Assembly (NCBI RefSeq): GCF_040183065.1
Contig: NC_091132.1
Coordinates: forward strand, 163,609,102-163,673,101
Source: Periplaneta americana
Taxonomy: Eukaryota; Arthropoda; Insecta; Blattodea; Blattidae
Length of the DNA: 64,000 nucleotides
Direction of reading: 5' to 3'
The notes beneath the pieces were generated by a model that ran no database searches, had not been told where the DNA came from, and worked only from the letters and a program-made list of their open reading frames with translations. Positions 23,289 to 35,051 of the stretch are shown here, in pieces; the first letter of the stretch is position 1, and each line of letters starts with the position of its first letter. A program made the position numbers and the translations under genes.

Positions 23289-24076
23289 ATGCCAGTTTTA
23301 TATCTCGTCATTTCCGTGATGATATACGTATTTCATATACCATTTTTATATCTATTTGTTGCCATTTCCGTGGTGATATACGTATTTCATATACCATTTT
23401 TATATCTATTTGTTGCCGTTTCCGTGGTGATATACGTATTTCATATACCATTTTTATATCTATTTGTTGCCGTTTCCGTGGTGATATACGTATTTCATAT
23501 ACCATTTTTATATCTATTTGTTGCCATTTCCGTGATGATATACGTATTCCATATACCATTTTTATATCTATTTGTTGCCATTTCCGTGATGATATACGTA
23601 TTTCATATACCATTTTTATATCTATTTGTTGCCATTTCCGTGATGATATACGTATTCCATATACCATTTTTATATCTATTTGTTGCCATTTCCGTGATGA
23701 TATACGTATTTCATATACCATTTTTATATCTATTTGTTGCCGTTTCCGTGGTGATATACGTATTTCATATACCATTTTTATATCTATTTGTTGCCATTTC
23801 CGTGGTGATATACGTATTTCATATTCCATTTTTATATCTATTTGTTGCCATTTCCGTGGTGATATACGTATTTCATATACCATTTTTATATCTATTTGTT
23901 GCCATTTCCGTGGTGATATACATATTTCATATACCATTTTTATATCTATTTGTTGCCATTTCCGTGGTGATATACGTATTTCATATACCATTTTTATATC
24001 TATTTGTTGCCATTTCCGTGGTGATATACGTATTTCATATACCATTTTTATATCTATTTGTTGCCGTTTCCGTGGC
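23289..24076. repeat. 54-bp minisatellite, about 14 units
   Basis: The unit begins GTGATATACGTATTTCATAT and continues ACCATTTTTATATCTATTTG, TTGCCATTTCC. Variants (CGTGG or CGTGA; CCATTTCC or CCGTTTCC) occur in blocks rather than at random, which suggests multi-unit duplications. Because 54 is a multiple of 3, two plus frames and one minus frame stay open for about 270-300 codons (for example FHIPFLYLFVAISVVIY repeats). These are artefacts, not genes. It lies in intron 1 of gene A. Confidence 0.95.
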
Positions 24077-24141
24077 GATGGAGTTACGTAGACATTATTA
24101 ATGCGCATCATATTGCATTCCCACATGCTACAACGAGATTA

Positions 24142-24143
<2 letters not shown>

Positions 24144-24181
<38 letters not shown>
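24144..24181. repeat. Poly-T tract
   Basis: A run of 38 T just right of the minisatellite. It may be the A-tail of a minus-strand retroposon, but no body is recognisable. Poly-T tracts of similar size occur near 27306-27332 and 33151-33182. Confidence 0.8.
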
Positions 24182-24782
24182 CCATCTGCGCCAAGCAATG
24201 TATCTAGGAAAGTTCAAACAGAAGGACTAGAACCTGATTATACCGAAGAAAACAATCGCATTATAGGGGTCATGAAAACAGATGCATTATAGGGGTCATC
24301 ATCACACATTATACACAAAAAAAAAAGGTAAGCGAAAGTAATGGTTCGATTAGCGTTGTTAGTATTCGATATTCGATAAGCATTAAATACTATCAAATTA
24401 AAAAATAAATAAAAAGAATTTAAACAGTTTGTTACTACTGATGTGATTTTAGTCAGTCTGTAGGCCTAATTTATTTTTGGTTCAGGGTAAATAAATTTTA
24501 TTATTACTCCTGTTATTTCCATTTTGAAGTAGGCTATAAGTAAACAATATAAAACTGACTGTTAATTTAGAAGTTGGCAACATATTTTATATCGATTATA
24601 ACAACAATACATATCGATAATAACATTCATACCATTCAAGCAGTAAGGAGATTTGCCCCTATAGTGCATCTGTTCGCGCGAAGTGAAGGATGTAATGCAT
24701 CAAATCCTTTGTTTAGTATTTGTTCTGGACGAAGATGTTGTAAGCACTTTTGAAGAATTGTATGCGACAACTCCAAATCATT
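24182..24782. other. Gene A intron 1, unassigned
   Basis: No repeat ends. The part nearest the hAT insertion (24636-24790) reads as a coding-like minus frame (LSNDLELSHTILQKCLQHLR), which seems to continue past the hAT element, so an unidentified older element may have been the target. Confidence 0.3.
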
Positions 24783-24790
24783 GCTTAGGG

Positions 24791-25926
24791 CAGTGATGTC
24801 AACTGATGCCCATAGGAGCAAGCGCGCGCTTTAGAGCCCAGGAGAGCCTGAGTGCTTTACAGCGCAAAGGAAAGAGACAGACGTAAGAGGTAGTATATGC
24901 CGCTAGGTCGAGCTATATACAGGGATGGCCAGCACTGATTCAATGGATAAAGGGAAGAGAACTTATTAAAACTGTATCCATGGTAATTTTTAGATTTGTC
25001 TTAGAAGTATAAGTGCATTATAAGAATGTAAGTTTTAATTTTAATGTTCTTCTTTCACAAGTTTGCTTTTTTATTCAAAAGGAATATTTTCTCAACTTTT
25101 TTACAGAAAAGTGAAATTTTCAGATATGTTTGTTTAGTAGCCTTACAGGTATTAAAACAATGTTTTCGTAAATCTAATATATCGCAAATAGGTATTACTG
25201 AAGATAGTGTGTTAAAATGCTTGAAAATATTCGCATGGAACATGTTTGTAAGGAAATGAATTAACAAAGCAAATACTGTTACATCACAAACAAAAGATAA
25301 GAGCCTATGTGTTGGTAAAACGCAAGCTCTACAGCTTCAGCAGATTTCGAGATAATTGAATATTCTGATAAGAGAAAGTTGCGCACCAATATCACCTAAA
25401 AACATAATGCGGTAAGAGTTTTATTATGTAATATTAGTTACAGTTAAAACATATACTTAAACAACTTTGCTTTGTACTAATATTGTTTTGATTACTTTTA
25501 TAAGGTTAAAGATACCATCAATATCAATTTCAACTTATCATGTCATATTCATTGTCTTTCTTTGGGATAACACTTTCTTTATGAATGATGTGTTTAATTC
25601 ACTTAGTACAGTATAATTGTAGTTATTGTGGAATTTGTGTGAATATTCCTTCTTTACTCTTTATTATATTATTAACGTTTAAAACACAACTGCAATATTA
25701 GGCTAAGAAATAGGTGTTAGTACTTTTGTTTTACAGACAATATAGAAAATAACAAACAGAAAGAAGCCATATAAAAATAACGACATAAAATTTCACGTTC
25801 CGTTTGAATTTTGTGCACCACTGTTTCCTTAATCCAACAGGCTGCTTATTCCCTCTAGCACACCTAGTGCTTAATGCCCGCGCACGACGTCAAGGTCAGA
25901 AAAATGCGCTTGCTTTGACATCACTG
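24791..25926 (+). mobile_element. hAT MITE, intact ends
   Basis: The ends CAGTGATGTCAA and (opposite strand) CAGTGATGTCAA are identical. A perfect 8-bp duplication GCTTAGGG lies at 24783-24790 and 25927-25934 and fits nnnTAnnn. The 1136-bp interior has no transposase frame, so it is non-autonomous. A second, reversed and older copy lies at 18386-21638. It sits in gene A intron 1. Confidence 0.93.
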
Positions 25927-25934
25927 GCTTAGGG

Positions 25935-26525
25935 ATTGGGAGATTATTTCGCCAATTTTTACATTTGCGGTACGCCAGCTCGAAGACAAGGACAGCGGCT
26001 GATAAGCCTACCAGCAGTCAGAGTGTGATACCCTCATTCGTGGTGGAATCAGTATGACTCAGTGCTTCGCAATGAACCAAGGACTAACCACCTCACTTAA
26101 GCCTGACACAATCCCTTTCAGTTGCTTGTAGGAAAAGCGCACCCATCACTCTATTCACACATACGAGAAATGAATAAGGAGCAAGAGGACACTTAAACCA
26201 TGATGAGAGAATTGGATGCAGGAAGGAAAATCCGTCCGCAACTTCGAAAGAAGTATGCTACACTTAACCGTAGGGTGCAGAATATAGTGAGGACGTACCA
26301 AGAGTACAAAAATGGTAACCGAGTACTACAATATCTAATGTCTTTGGGTTACAACTTCACTTTATAAGTTTTAGTAAATGCATTCGGGTTAGAAATTCAA
26401 TGTTTTTAATCATTAATAAAATATGTAAATTACTCTATATGTGAAATGTGTATTATGTTAACTGACATGTGAAAAATGGCGTATGTGAAATATCTAGTAT
26501 GTCAAATGACGTATTCCAAATGCGC
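25935..26525. other. Gene A intron 1, unassigned
   Basis: Coding-like phrases (near 26205-26300) but no recognised family. From 26430 the sequence has short GTATGTGAAAT-type repeats that resemble the reverse of the minisatellite unit at 23.3-24.1 kb. Confidence 0.35.
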
Positions 26526-27192
26526 AGTATGTGAAATGTATTAGTAGTATTAGTATTTATTTATTTAACCTGGTAGAGATAAGGCCGTCAGGCCTTCTCT
26601 GCCCCTTTACCAGGAGATTCCAACTGTAATGTGAAGAATAAAATTACAATTAGTATTAAATTTACAATTACAATTACAAATAACATTACAATTAGTATTA
26701 AATTTACAATACAATTACAATAAAAATCGAAGTACGAAAAGATTCCCTGACTAATTAAAGCTAGATAATTTATCATAGAAAAACAAAGAATTACTGAATT
26801 ACAAATTAAACCTAGAACAAAACTGTATACTTACTGGATATTGAAATATTATGTGATAGATTAAGGAAACTATTTACAAGAAATCAATTACTGACCAAGT
26901 GCCTAGTAAGTTTGCGTTTGAATTCAATTTTATTTCGACAGTCCCTGATGCTAGCAGGTAGCGAATTCCAGAGTCTTGGCAGGGCTATTGTGAAAGAGGA
27001 TGAGTATGGCGAGGTGCGATGGGATGGTATTGTTAGTATTGTTTCATGACGAGAGCGTGTGTTCAGATTATGGTGGGAAGAAAGGTAAGTGAAGCGAGAC
27101 GACAGGTACGAAGGAATAGAAGAGTTGAAGATTTCAAAGAGAAAGAGGAGTGAATGTAAATTTTTCTTATCTAGTTTAAGCCAACCTATTGC
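26526..27192 (-). mobile_element. LINE 3' end (CR1/jockey-like family)
   Basis: It matches the larger copy at 46520-47560 over the 3' UTR (GGCCTGACGGCCTTATCTCT near the end) and the last C-terminal codons. The tail is GGTTAAATAAATAAATAC on the minus strand. It breaks off at about 27192 relative to the other copy. Several stops interrupt the remaining codons. Confidence 0.85.
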
Positions 27193-27234
27193 TTACCTAT
27201 GTCGTATGTGAACTCTCTTGTCACCTACACAGAC

Positions 27235-27300
27235 ACAATTCTTCACATAGAGGATTTGGTCTACAAGACATACCACATACTGTCTATTGAGTTAATGTAT
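27235..27300. repeat. Repeat shared with 23140-23205
   Basis: The phrase CTTCACATAGAGGATTTGGT followed by CTACAAGACAT is shared with CTTCACATAAAGGATTTGGT near 23147. It suggests a dispersed element associated with the 54-bp minisatellite; the LINE at 26526-27192 may have inserted into it. Confidence 0.5.
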
Positions 27301-27889
27301 TAGAAGTTTTTTTTTTTTTTTTTTTTTTTTTAGAATAATCAGGGACAGATTATAGTAGAGTTTCTCTCTAATATTAAATTGAGCATAATTGTCTGTGGTC
27401 TGTGACATCTCTCCTTATATTACTGCAGCGAGACAAGTTCGCTATTTAATCTGTAATTCAAAGCTTTGGGCAAGGTAAGAAATAAACCAGTGCCTTGTTT
27501 TAAGCAGCAACATCTCCTTGCTGATGAAACTAGCCCTCTAGTAGTGACCATCATTTTCTGAGACATTAGTAATGATCTATGGGTCTCAGGAAACCGAACA
27601 TATTTTCATCAATAACAACAATGATAAAATTCTTTTACGTATTTTATTGTTGTTATTAAACATTTATTTAAGTTTCTCATAAAGTAAGGAAAGCTGAAAT
27701 TTGCACGTTTTGTTGTTTTTTTTATATAATTACATTATGTTAGCAAATTGTATACAATTTAAGAACAACTTTTCACACCATTAACATAAAAATTAATTGT
27801 ATAAACAATTACATGCTCAGAATTAAAAATTATTAGCACATCAGTGAATTTACAGATCTTATGCTAACAATAAAACCTATCGACAATAT

Positions 27890-28115
27890 ATTTAGAGGCT
27901 TTCAGGACGATATGTCCACAGCAGTACGTCCATGAGACAATTTGTCCACTATCTCACGTCCACAGCTATTTTGCCCAAGGAAATTAGTCCAGCAAACATT
28001 TCGTCCACCAAAAAATTTGTCCACTAATATTTCTGTCAAGAATTATTGTATCTATAATTTTTTTTCCCAATTTTTCTTTGTCCACTAGTTTCTGTGTCAA
28101 CTAAATACTTTGTTC
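27890..28115. repeat. Cryptic TTTGTCCAC-type repeat
   Basis: Variants of (A/T)TTGTCCA or CGTCCA recur about every 15-25 bp: near 27912, 27926, 27940, 27956, 27986, 28001, 28017 and 28079. This is a degenerate short-period array of unknown origin. Confidence 0.5.
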
Positions 28116-28447
28116 TCGAATAGGCTATTTTGTTCATTTTTGGGTAACAAGTATTCCAAAATACAATTTAAAAAAAAGGGTTGCTATGGAAATGTATTTA
28201 ATTATTTTGTGCCATAATAATGTTGATTTCTATGGAAATATGTAGTTTATTGACACAGTATTAAATTTTGAAGTAAATGAAAAACATTTAAAATGGCTTA
28301 TACGATAACAACCGCAAGAACGAGGGCTCATAGTCGGCCTTGTCCATGTGCGGGCCATCGCATCTAGAATTTTTCTAAGTTGCTTTTTCTTTTTTTACGT
28401 ATTTAGAAAATAAACAGTAATTAATAACTGCTCTCAGTTTAGATTAC

Positions 28448-28545
28448 CTCTGATAAAGAATTCCCCCTTTCTATATCTGTTTTATAACTTATTTCTTTTT
28501 CCAGAGGGTCGATATCAGGTTCCATCTTGATCATGTCCATCACGA
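28448..28545 (-). CDS. Zinc-finger gene A, first coding exon
   Basis: After acceptor TTTTTCAG and TCGTG, translation starts at ATG 28540: MDMIKMEPDIDPLEKEISYK, then TDIERGNSLSE, ending at 28448 before donor GTAATCTA in phase 0. The acceptor shows that a non-coding 5' exon must lie further right; I could not locate it or a promoter. IKME fits a SUMO-acceptor pattern. The exon is the closest relative of 45214-45320 and 1293-1390. Confidence 0.87.
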
Positions 28546-28868
28546 CTGAAAAAGAAAATAATAATAAACTTAAATTGACATGCAATATGTCAGCTATTTG
28601 GATATAGTTGCTAGCATGTGTAATAATAATTCCACATCCCCAGAGCACACACAAACGAACACGAGAACAGAAGAGCTTGTTGTTTCTAGAGATGTTACAG
28701 TAGGTACCTTACAAAACCGGAGAACTGAAGGCTGAAGTTGTCAGAAAGACATTAACCGTCGACATATGCTGTACTAGCAATTCAACGACAATGAGAAACA
28801 ATAGCATAGCATAAAAGTTTCAAATGGGAGAGAGATTTAAAGAAAAATAAATTGTCCGGCCTTAATTA

Positions 28869-29907
28869 GGCCTGTTATACACTTTAAGAGATCTTGCTAG
28901 CGAGAAATGTGTTGCGAGAAAATTCAAAGATTGATAACATGGATTCAAATAGACGTCCAAACACTGGAAGAGATTCTAGTTCGAGGCGAAAACCTCGAGC
29001 GAGTTTCTCGCTGAAATCGGTAGCTCAGCGAATTTTCTTGACACTTTTATAAAAGATGTTTGACATTTATACTCTTTATGACGATTGAGTGTAGAAAGAA
29101 TGAAGAAGTAATAGTTGTATTCTTTTTATTGACAATGAGGAAAGATGGCTGATAATTGCAGTCAGAGACTTATCGAACTTGTACGATGTCACACATAGGC
29201 CTATCATATGACACATGGGATAAAAACTATAAAAACATTAAACTTAAGGAAGAAATATGGAGACAAATATCAGATGATCTGAAAATAAATAGGGCTATAG
29301 TTACACTGATGAGATTTAATAGTATTAATTGGGAATATAACATTTGAAATAATGTTACCTATATGTCGTAACAGTTTACATAATTTTAACCAGAACATAC
29401 CTAGCAAAGAATCTTTTATCATATCATGAATGGGAAAAAACTGAGGTTTAATCAACCTGAAATGACGCCTAAACGTATCACCATCCAAATCGAAATCAGT
29501 GACCGAAAATCGCCCTTATCTTTGTGAGATACAATGTGATTTCCAGATAATTCTGACTTCAATTTTTGGGTTACTTTTTCTTTTCATTAACAAAATATGT
29601 TCATGTAACTCCATTTCCTCATCATCTGAAGATTCAGATTAGTACATAATTTGTAAAGTACGACAATCTTACAGATTATATAATTAAGTACTACAATATA
29701 TGTAAATACATAACCTGTAATATTTCCCCCAACGAGTGATTACTATAATCAGAAAATTACTCTCTGCATGAAGACAGTGCATAGATAATCATAGCGAGGT
29801 GTGATCTATGATAGCGAGAACTCGCAAAATGTGTGGAGGAAGGCTCTTCGCCTCTTTCTCGCAACACATTTCTCGCTAGCGAGATCTCTTCAAGTGTGTA
29901 ACAGGCC
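28869..29907 (+). mobile_element. PIF/Harbinger-type element with MADF-like remnant
   Basis: The ends GGCCTGTTATACACTTTAAG and (opposite strand) GGCCTGTTACACACTTGAAG are flanked by the TTA duplication (28866-28868, 29908-29910) usual for PIF/Harbinger. The arms contain the palindrome CTCGCTAGCGAG. At 29150-29290 a MADF-like segment (RDLSNLY or RTCTMSHIGL in shifted frames; YDTWDKNYKNIKLKEEIWRQ) is followed by no nuclease. MADF proteins are the DNA-binding partner of Harbinger transposases. The copy is non-autonomous; a second is at 37298-38023. Confidence 0.85.
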
Positions 29908-29910
29908 TTA

Positions 29911-30230
29911 AGGATGACCACGAGGATCCGGACATTAACAGCAATAATATAATGAATTAAAGATGAATATTGTTGTAAAATAAATTGTAATAATTAAGCA
30001 CTGTCAATATCAATTGTAATATCAAATCTCAAAAGATTACATTAAAATTAAATTTTTAAATAACAGATTTTAGTTAAAATTAACATACAGCTTATCCTTA
30101 ATTAAAAACCTTCTGAGTGGTATAAATAAAATTGTATAGCCTGCAGGGAATCTTTAAGAATTGCGTGATTTTTTTTTAATTTAAAAAGGTGGTATTGATA
30201 ATAGTTTAAAAAAAATATATATATTTAAAT
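29911..30230. other. AT-rich spacer, nothing recognised
   Basis: Nothing beyond low-complexity AT-rich sequence. Confidence 0.5.
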
Positions 30231-30744
30231 TGAAGAGTTCAGAACCATAGTGGGGTCCACACCTGTGGAGTAACGGTCAGTACGTCTGGCCGCGAAACCA
30301 GGTGGCCCGGGTTCGAATCCCGGTCGGGACAAGTTACTTGATTGAGGTTTTTTCCGGGGTTTTCCCTCAATCCAATACGAGCAAATGCTGGGTAACTTTC
30401 GGTGCTGGACCCCGGACTCATTTCACTTGCATTATCACCTTCATTTCATTCAGACGCTAAATAACCTAGATGTTGATACAGCGTCGTAAAATAACCCAAT
30501 AAAATAAAAAAAAACATAGTGTGCCAAGCGCCATTTACTAAAACCGTACAAAACAGGGTAAAAATGAAGTTAATACCATAATTCAATGCAAAAATATAAC
30601 AAATAATAAAAAGTATACACATTAAAACTAAACGACACCCTATGTCAATCTTCATTAAACTATCGTATTCACTTAACTTTTTAACCCTTCCTTTCTCCGT
30701 TTTTAATAAATGCCGCTTGGCCCACTATGGCTCTGAATCCTTCA
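30231..30744. mobile_element. MITE with about 100-bp inverted ends, split by a SINE
   Basis: Left (30231-30252 then 30522 on) and right ends share TGAAGGRTTCAGARCCATAG (with a few differences), then GGGCCAAGCGCCATTTA. The copy at 45996-46234 is uninterrupted and shows the same arms. The SINE at 30253-30514 inserted 20 bp from the left end. Confidence 0.8.
30253..30514 (+). repeat. tRNA-headed SINE (copy 2), inside a MITE
   Basis: Full length: head GTCCACACCTGTGGAGTAAC, B box GGGTTCGAATCCCGG (30308-30322), body, then a poly-A-rich end. Target duplication CATAGTG lies at 30246-30252 and 30515-30521. It is the least diverged looking copy of its family in the window, judging from its intact boxes. 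Confidence 0.88.
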
Positions 30745-32060
30745 ATTTTGGTAAAGAACCACAAGTACAAAAAAGTAAACCTATTACTGACCAATTCAAG
30801 AGAGGGACGTTATACATGGCACAAAGGTAAGTAGGGAATACAAGGCTTATGATCAACCTGATGAACTCTGTTGAGATTTCTCTCCATGCATATAGTTGGA
30901 TCTATGATAACAGGCTTTTGTTGTTGCCTGTTTAATGCTATTATACGTTTTTTCCATCACGGTTCAAATTCGATTCTGAACTGCCTGCTCATGCGCAGTA
31001 GACCAATGTGTGTTCCAACAAGACAAGAACTGATTGTGAATCGATACTTAACTCCCAGTTCCCTGTTCCAACGTCTTTCAGCACTCGTTCGTAAAGAGTG
31101 AAATAATACCAGAAACTGGAAATTCTGTGCTGACGCATGCGCAGATGGTTTAGTCTGAAATTATGGTTAAAATCCTTCGAGACTAGGCAGTTAAAATAAA
31201 AAAAAATAGTCGATCATGTGTGATTTCGAATGTGATAGTGGTAAGTTTTATGACGACTTAAGTTCGGAAGATGAATATAATTTTAATATGAGAAGAAACT
31301 CCGAAGGCCTTGAAAGAACAGTTCGGTAGGCCTATTAGTTCGGAAGGCGTTCTGAATTGCTTGCTGGAACAAACCTATCATTATCTCTTCCGTAAGAGCC
31401 ATATCACAGCCACGAAGCTTGAGTTTATGAGGGTACTAGGAACAACAGACTGTGCAGGTACTATTTCACATTGTTTGTAATGAGGCGATAATAGCGATCC
31501 TAGTGGTTAGCATATTTACTACGTATTGAGCTTCGAGACTGTACATAGTAGACTGTGGTCATATTCAGAAATATAGTGGACCTCTACATGAACTTCCCAA
31601 CCCTTGTTCCGAAGACAGCTCCATGGGTTCAATGATGCCTATTGTTACCCAATAACTCCCCTTTCCGACAGAAGCCCAACACGTCTTCACATTCTCCGAA
31701 ATTTATATAACAGTGCTAAGAATGAAACAGATTTCTCCACTATGAGCAGACGTACACCACAACGGGGAGATGGATTGGAATGCAGGCGGAAAGTGTGTGG
31801 ATGCGGTTTATTCCAAAAAATTGTATCTTGGTTCGAGTCAAAATCCGTTTGTGAAGAATAGATCATAGAACTCATACTTAGATACAACACAAAGTAATAA
31901 TATACTTACATTTGTGCAACAATATGATGGATTCATACCTGTTTCAGCTGTCACTCTGTAACAGTCACGTTCAATATCAATACAAAGTATTGGGATAATA
32001 TTCGAACTATATTTAACGGGTAAGTTTAAAATGACGTGATCAAGGAAGCCATGATCACTT
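30745..32060. other. Intergenic DNA between genes A and B, nothing recognised
   Basis: Several short open frames (for example 31604-31861) lack any motif I recognise. Phrases near 31415-31560 (ACTAGGAACAACAGACTGTG, GTAGACTGTGGT) resemble, in reverse, a stretch near 61455-61565, which suggests a dispersed repeat of unknown type. Confidence 0.4.
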
Positions 32061-32440
32061 ATGCCAGGTTTCTACGAAAGAAAATCCCTCAAATGGGTTG
32101 AAAAATCCTTCAAATTTAGAAAAAATCCCTCTTGGGGTGGTATAGTCTAAACACAAAATTACACATTTTAAAAACAAATTAAAATAATAAATTAGAACAA
32201 GACAATGTTCCTAATAAATATCAGAGTGCAACAGAGTACTCACCCTCAGATCGTCATATTATTGATAATCCTGTTCACATTCTTCTTCTCCCTCTTCTTC
32301 CACAACGAGCAGCCCAGCTATTTTGTTGTCTCTTGAATCCTTGTTGTGGGCTTTATATTTTCATTCAACAGTGTCAACATTTCGTCGATGATTGGATAGT
32401 TGTAACACTTTTAGTTCATGTTGCTCATGTCAAGTTTCAC

Positions 32441-33090
32441 CAGCACTAGAGACGACACTTTTTGCTGATAGTTTATTTCTTTTCTTCGTTTTTATATCAC
32501 TAACGATTGAAAATATGCCCTCCACAGCTCAGAAAAAAAATTCAGAATTGAAATTGTGACATTCTTCTATTCGCTTCCAAAATTCTAATACAGGCAAATT
32601 TAGATAAGCAATTTTCTCTTCAGAAGAAAAATAATTGGGTAAAAGACTCCATTCATTTAACACTGATTCTTGGTTTACTTTTGTCTTACATTTATCACCT
32701 AGTGAAGTAAGTGTGATACCAGATCTTTCAACAATCTTACTGACACCTAAAGCAATTTTTGGATCTAGAAAAGTCAAATTACTTATTACATCTTGTTGAA
32801 TGGGCGATCTTTTCAAGGACTCATTGAAAGCTACTTGATAGAACGCAAACATCGTAATCTGAACTTTTACTTTGTCATCAGATGGCTTTCTTGTAAAAAC
32901 ATAGGTAATTTTGGGGACATTTTTCAACTGTAATGCATTTTTTATGCGTGGCAGTGGAGCTGAGTCTTTCTAATTCACTCTTACCGGCCGATAGTTCCTT
33001 TTTGCAACACAAACATTTTACCGGTACTTTATAAGGATCATTAGATTTAGCCAACCAACCTTTAAAAGGAGGTCCCTCCAACATTATTCA
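32441..33090 (-). pseudogene. hAT transposase remnant (N- and C-terminal parts only)
   Basis: On the minus strand the N-terminal BED-like finger reads FKGWLAKSNDPYKVPVKCLC, CKKELSAGKSELERLSSTAT, H (33060-32960). A shifted frame carries RKPSDDKVKVQITMFAFYQV (32890-32835), then VNQESVLNEWSLLPNYFSSE (near 32660). After an in-frame stop, VEGIFSIVSDIKTKKRNKLS (near 32520-32470) corresponds to the hAT C-terminal dimerisation region. The RNase H catalytic core between these parts is missing. I could not place the terminal repeats. Confidence 0.68.
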
Positions 33091-33147
33091 ACAAATGATT
33101 GTTTCCGCCAAGATTTCTCACTTTTAGATAACTCTTTCCTGATTTAA

Positions 33148-33150
<3 letters not shown>

Positions 33151-33182
<32 letters not shown>
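33151..33182. repeat. Poly-T tract
   Basis: A run of about 32 T next to the hAT remnant, possibly the tail of a minus-strand retroposon. No body is recognised. Confidence 0.75.
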
Positions 33183-33183
<1 letters not shown>

Positions 33184-33786
33184 TCATGGACGGTCCTTCT
33201 TGAGGATCACTCATTGTACCAATAAAATAAACAGACACTTAAAATATTTCAACTTAAAACTATGGTCATAATGTATAATATGTACATTTTTCCCGGCTGT
33301 GAACACAAGAACTGAAATTACAGTATATTCCTAAAGTACTCATGTTTGCAACAATCTACTCTCTAATGAGGTACTGAATCGATTTGAATATAAAGCGGGA
33401 AGACGTAAACGACAATGGTAAATTGCAGCCAACAAGCAGTAAAATTAGAAAAGAAAAACATAAATCTTATTGGTTGTTTCTATATAAATCACTCAACTCT
33501 TTGAATCAAAATTATATATAACAACCCATTGTTAACAAACCATATACTAATTAAGCATATAATAGAGTTTTCAGTGTTAAATCACTTTTATGTGCTTTTA
33601 ATAAAAACTAAGACATGTAAATCGGTTGAAGGTGCATATCTGCAATGGCAAGGTCAGTACCTCAACCTGAGAGGATAAAAAGAAAGAGAGCAATCCAAGC
33701 TAATATGCTTAGAATCGCTGCGATGGATATGACGTCAAACTACACCTTCTACATCCTATAATAATTCTCTGCGAAATACCAGGCCC

Positions 33787-34416
33787 GTAAGTGTACGTAC
33801 ACGTTGGAGCGACGATAAACTATAAAAGAAGCAGCGATGCTATATCAGGGAGAATTGAAGCATTCATTGTCATTGAGGTGTGCATTTTGGAATAACGATA
33901 AAAGCGAAGATACACAGTAAAAGCGACGAAAAAGAAAAGTTCCATTTTCTTCGCTCTTGTCGTTCACATGATCTCTGATTAAGATAATATTAATCTATAT
34001 AATTACCGGTGGTTATCAATATATCCGAATATTAATCGATTTATTATTATTTCGGCATATTAAATTAATTACTGTAGATGTTGGAAAATTGATCAGTTGT
34101 GTATTTATTCGTCATATGTTATGTGATCACAAGAACCAATCATAACACAACGAATTTATACTATCTTTGGGATGAGAAACGGGTTTAATTTTGTACGTAT
34201 TTCAGTTATATTAACCTTGAACTTAACAGCTGATATTTCCTATGTATCTTCTTTCATTAAGTGGATGCATAGAATATCTTCTACTGATAAATCAAAATGT
34301 TCACTTCCCGCGTCCTCGTTGCTCCAATATGTACACTTGATTCTTTGATAATACCAAAGCGTCGCTAGATCGTTTCTTTTATCGTTTATCGTTGCTCCAA
34401 CGTGTACGTACCCTTA
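33787..34416. mobile_element. TIR element of unknown superfamily
   Basis: The left end TAAGTGTACGTACACGTTGG then AGCGACGATAAACTATAAAA, and the right end (opposite strand) TAAGGGTACGTACACGTTGG then AGCAACGATAAACGATAAAA, match over about 55 bp. Flanks show no clear duplication. The interior has no frame. Confidence 0.7.
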
Positions 34417-34419
34417 CAC

Positions 34420-35049
34420 ACTACAGTGAGAGCTATGAACTACGTAATGTGTGGACACAGCTTAGCTTAACCTAATGTCTTAATAGTACAGCGAAAAATA
34501 TGTTGCGACACAGTGGAGTCATCTTATTTCATTACGTCATACAGAAGGCAGATTGATCAAAGACCTTGTATATAATACTTTGTAAGGTTGTAATACTATA
34601 CACAGTCTTTGGGTTTGATGTGCGCTGATAGAAATAAAGTTACATAAATTTGAACATCTGACTTCCTATTGATTGTTAAAATTCCATAAAACGTAATATA
34701 AATTTTATAGGATACAATTAGGTTAGTTACCTGTGGGAGCGGGAAATAAGTAGCTATGTTTTCAAAAACTCGCTAGCCTATCAATGTCACCTATGCCTTA
34801 ATTCGAACATTACTCAGTGCCAAAGGAAAGCATTCTCCATAGCTGACAAACGCATTACATACTTTTTGCTGTAGTGTCTTATGGGACTTATAAACCTGCA
34901 TCTACATAGTTCAATTTTCCATGCGTGTACGCATGCAGTCTGGGAAAAATAATGAAATAATAAATTTTACAATGCGCGTTCAATTAAAATGCGTGAAGAT
35001 TTTGTGTCTACATGGTGCGCCATTTTTAACATAATCTTCACTGCGTATA
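34420..35049. other. Intergenic DNA, nothing recognised
   Basis: No repeat ends or coding sequence seen. Confidence 0.5.
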
Positions 35050-35051
35050 TA

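Noticed and set aside
23192-24126. Open frames of 270-300 codons on both strands
   Set aside because: Products of a 54-bp tandem repeat that happens to be a multiple of three; three frames are open at once.
31604-31861. 85-codon open frame
   Set aside because: No motif, no homologous copy, no splice or start context that supports it.
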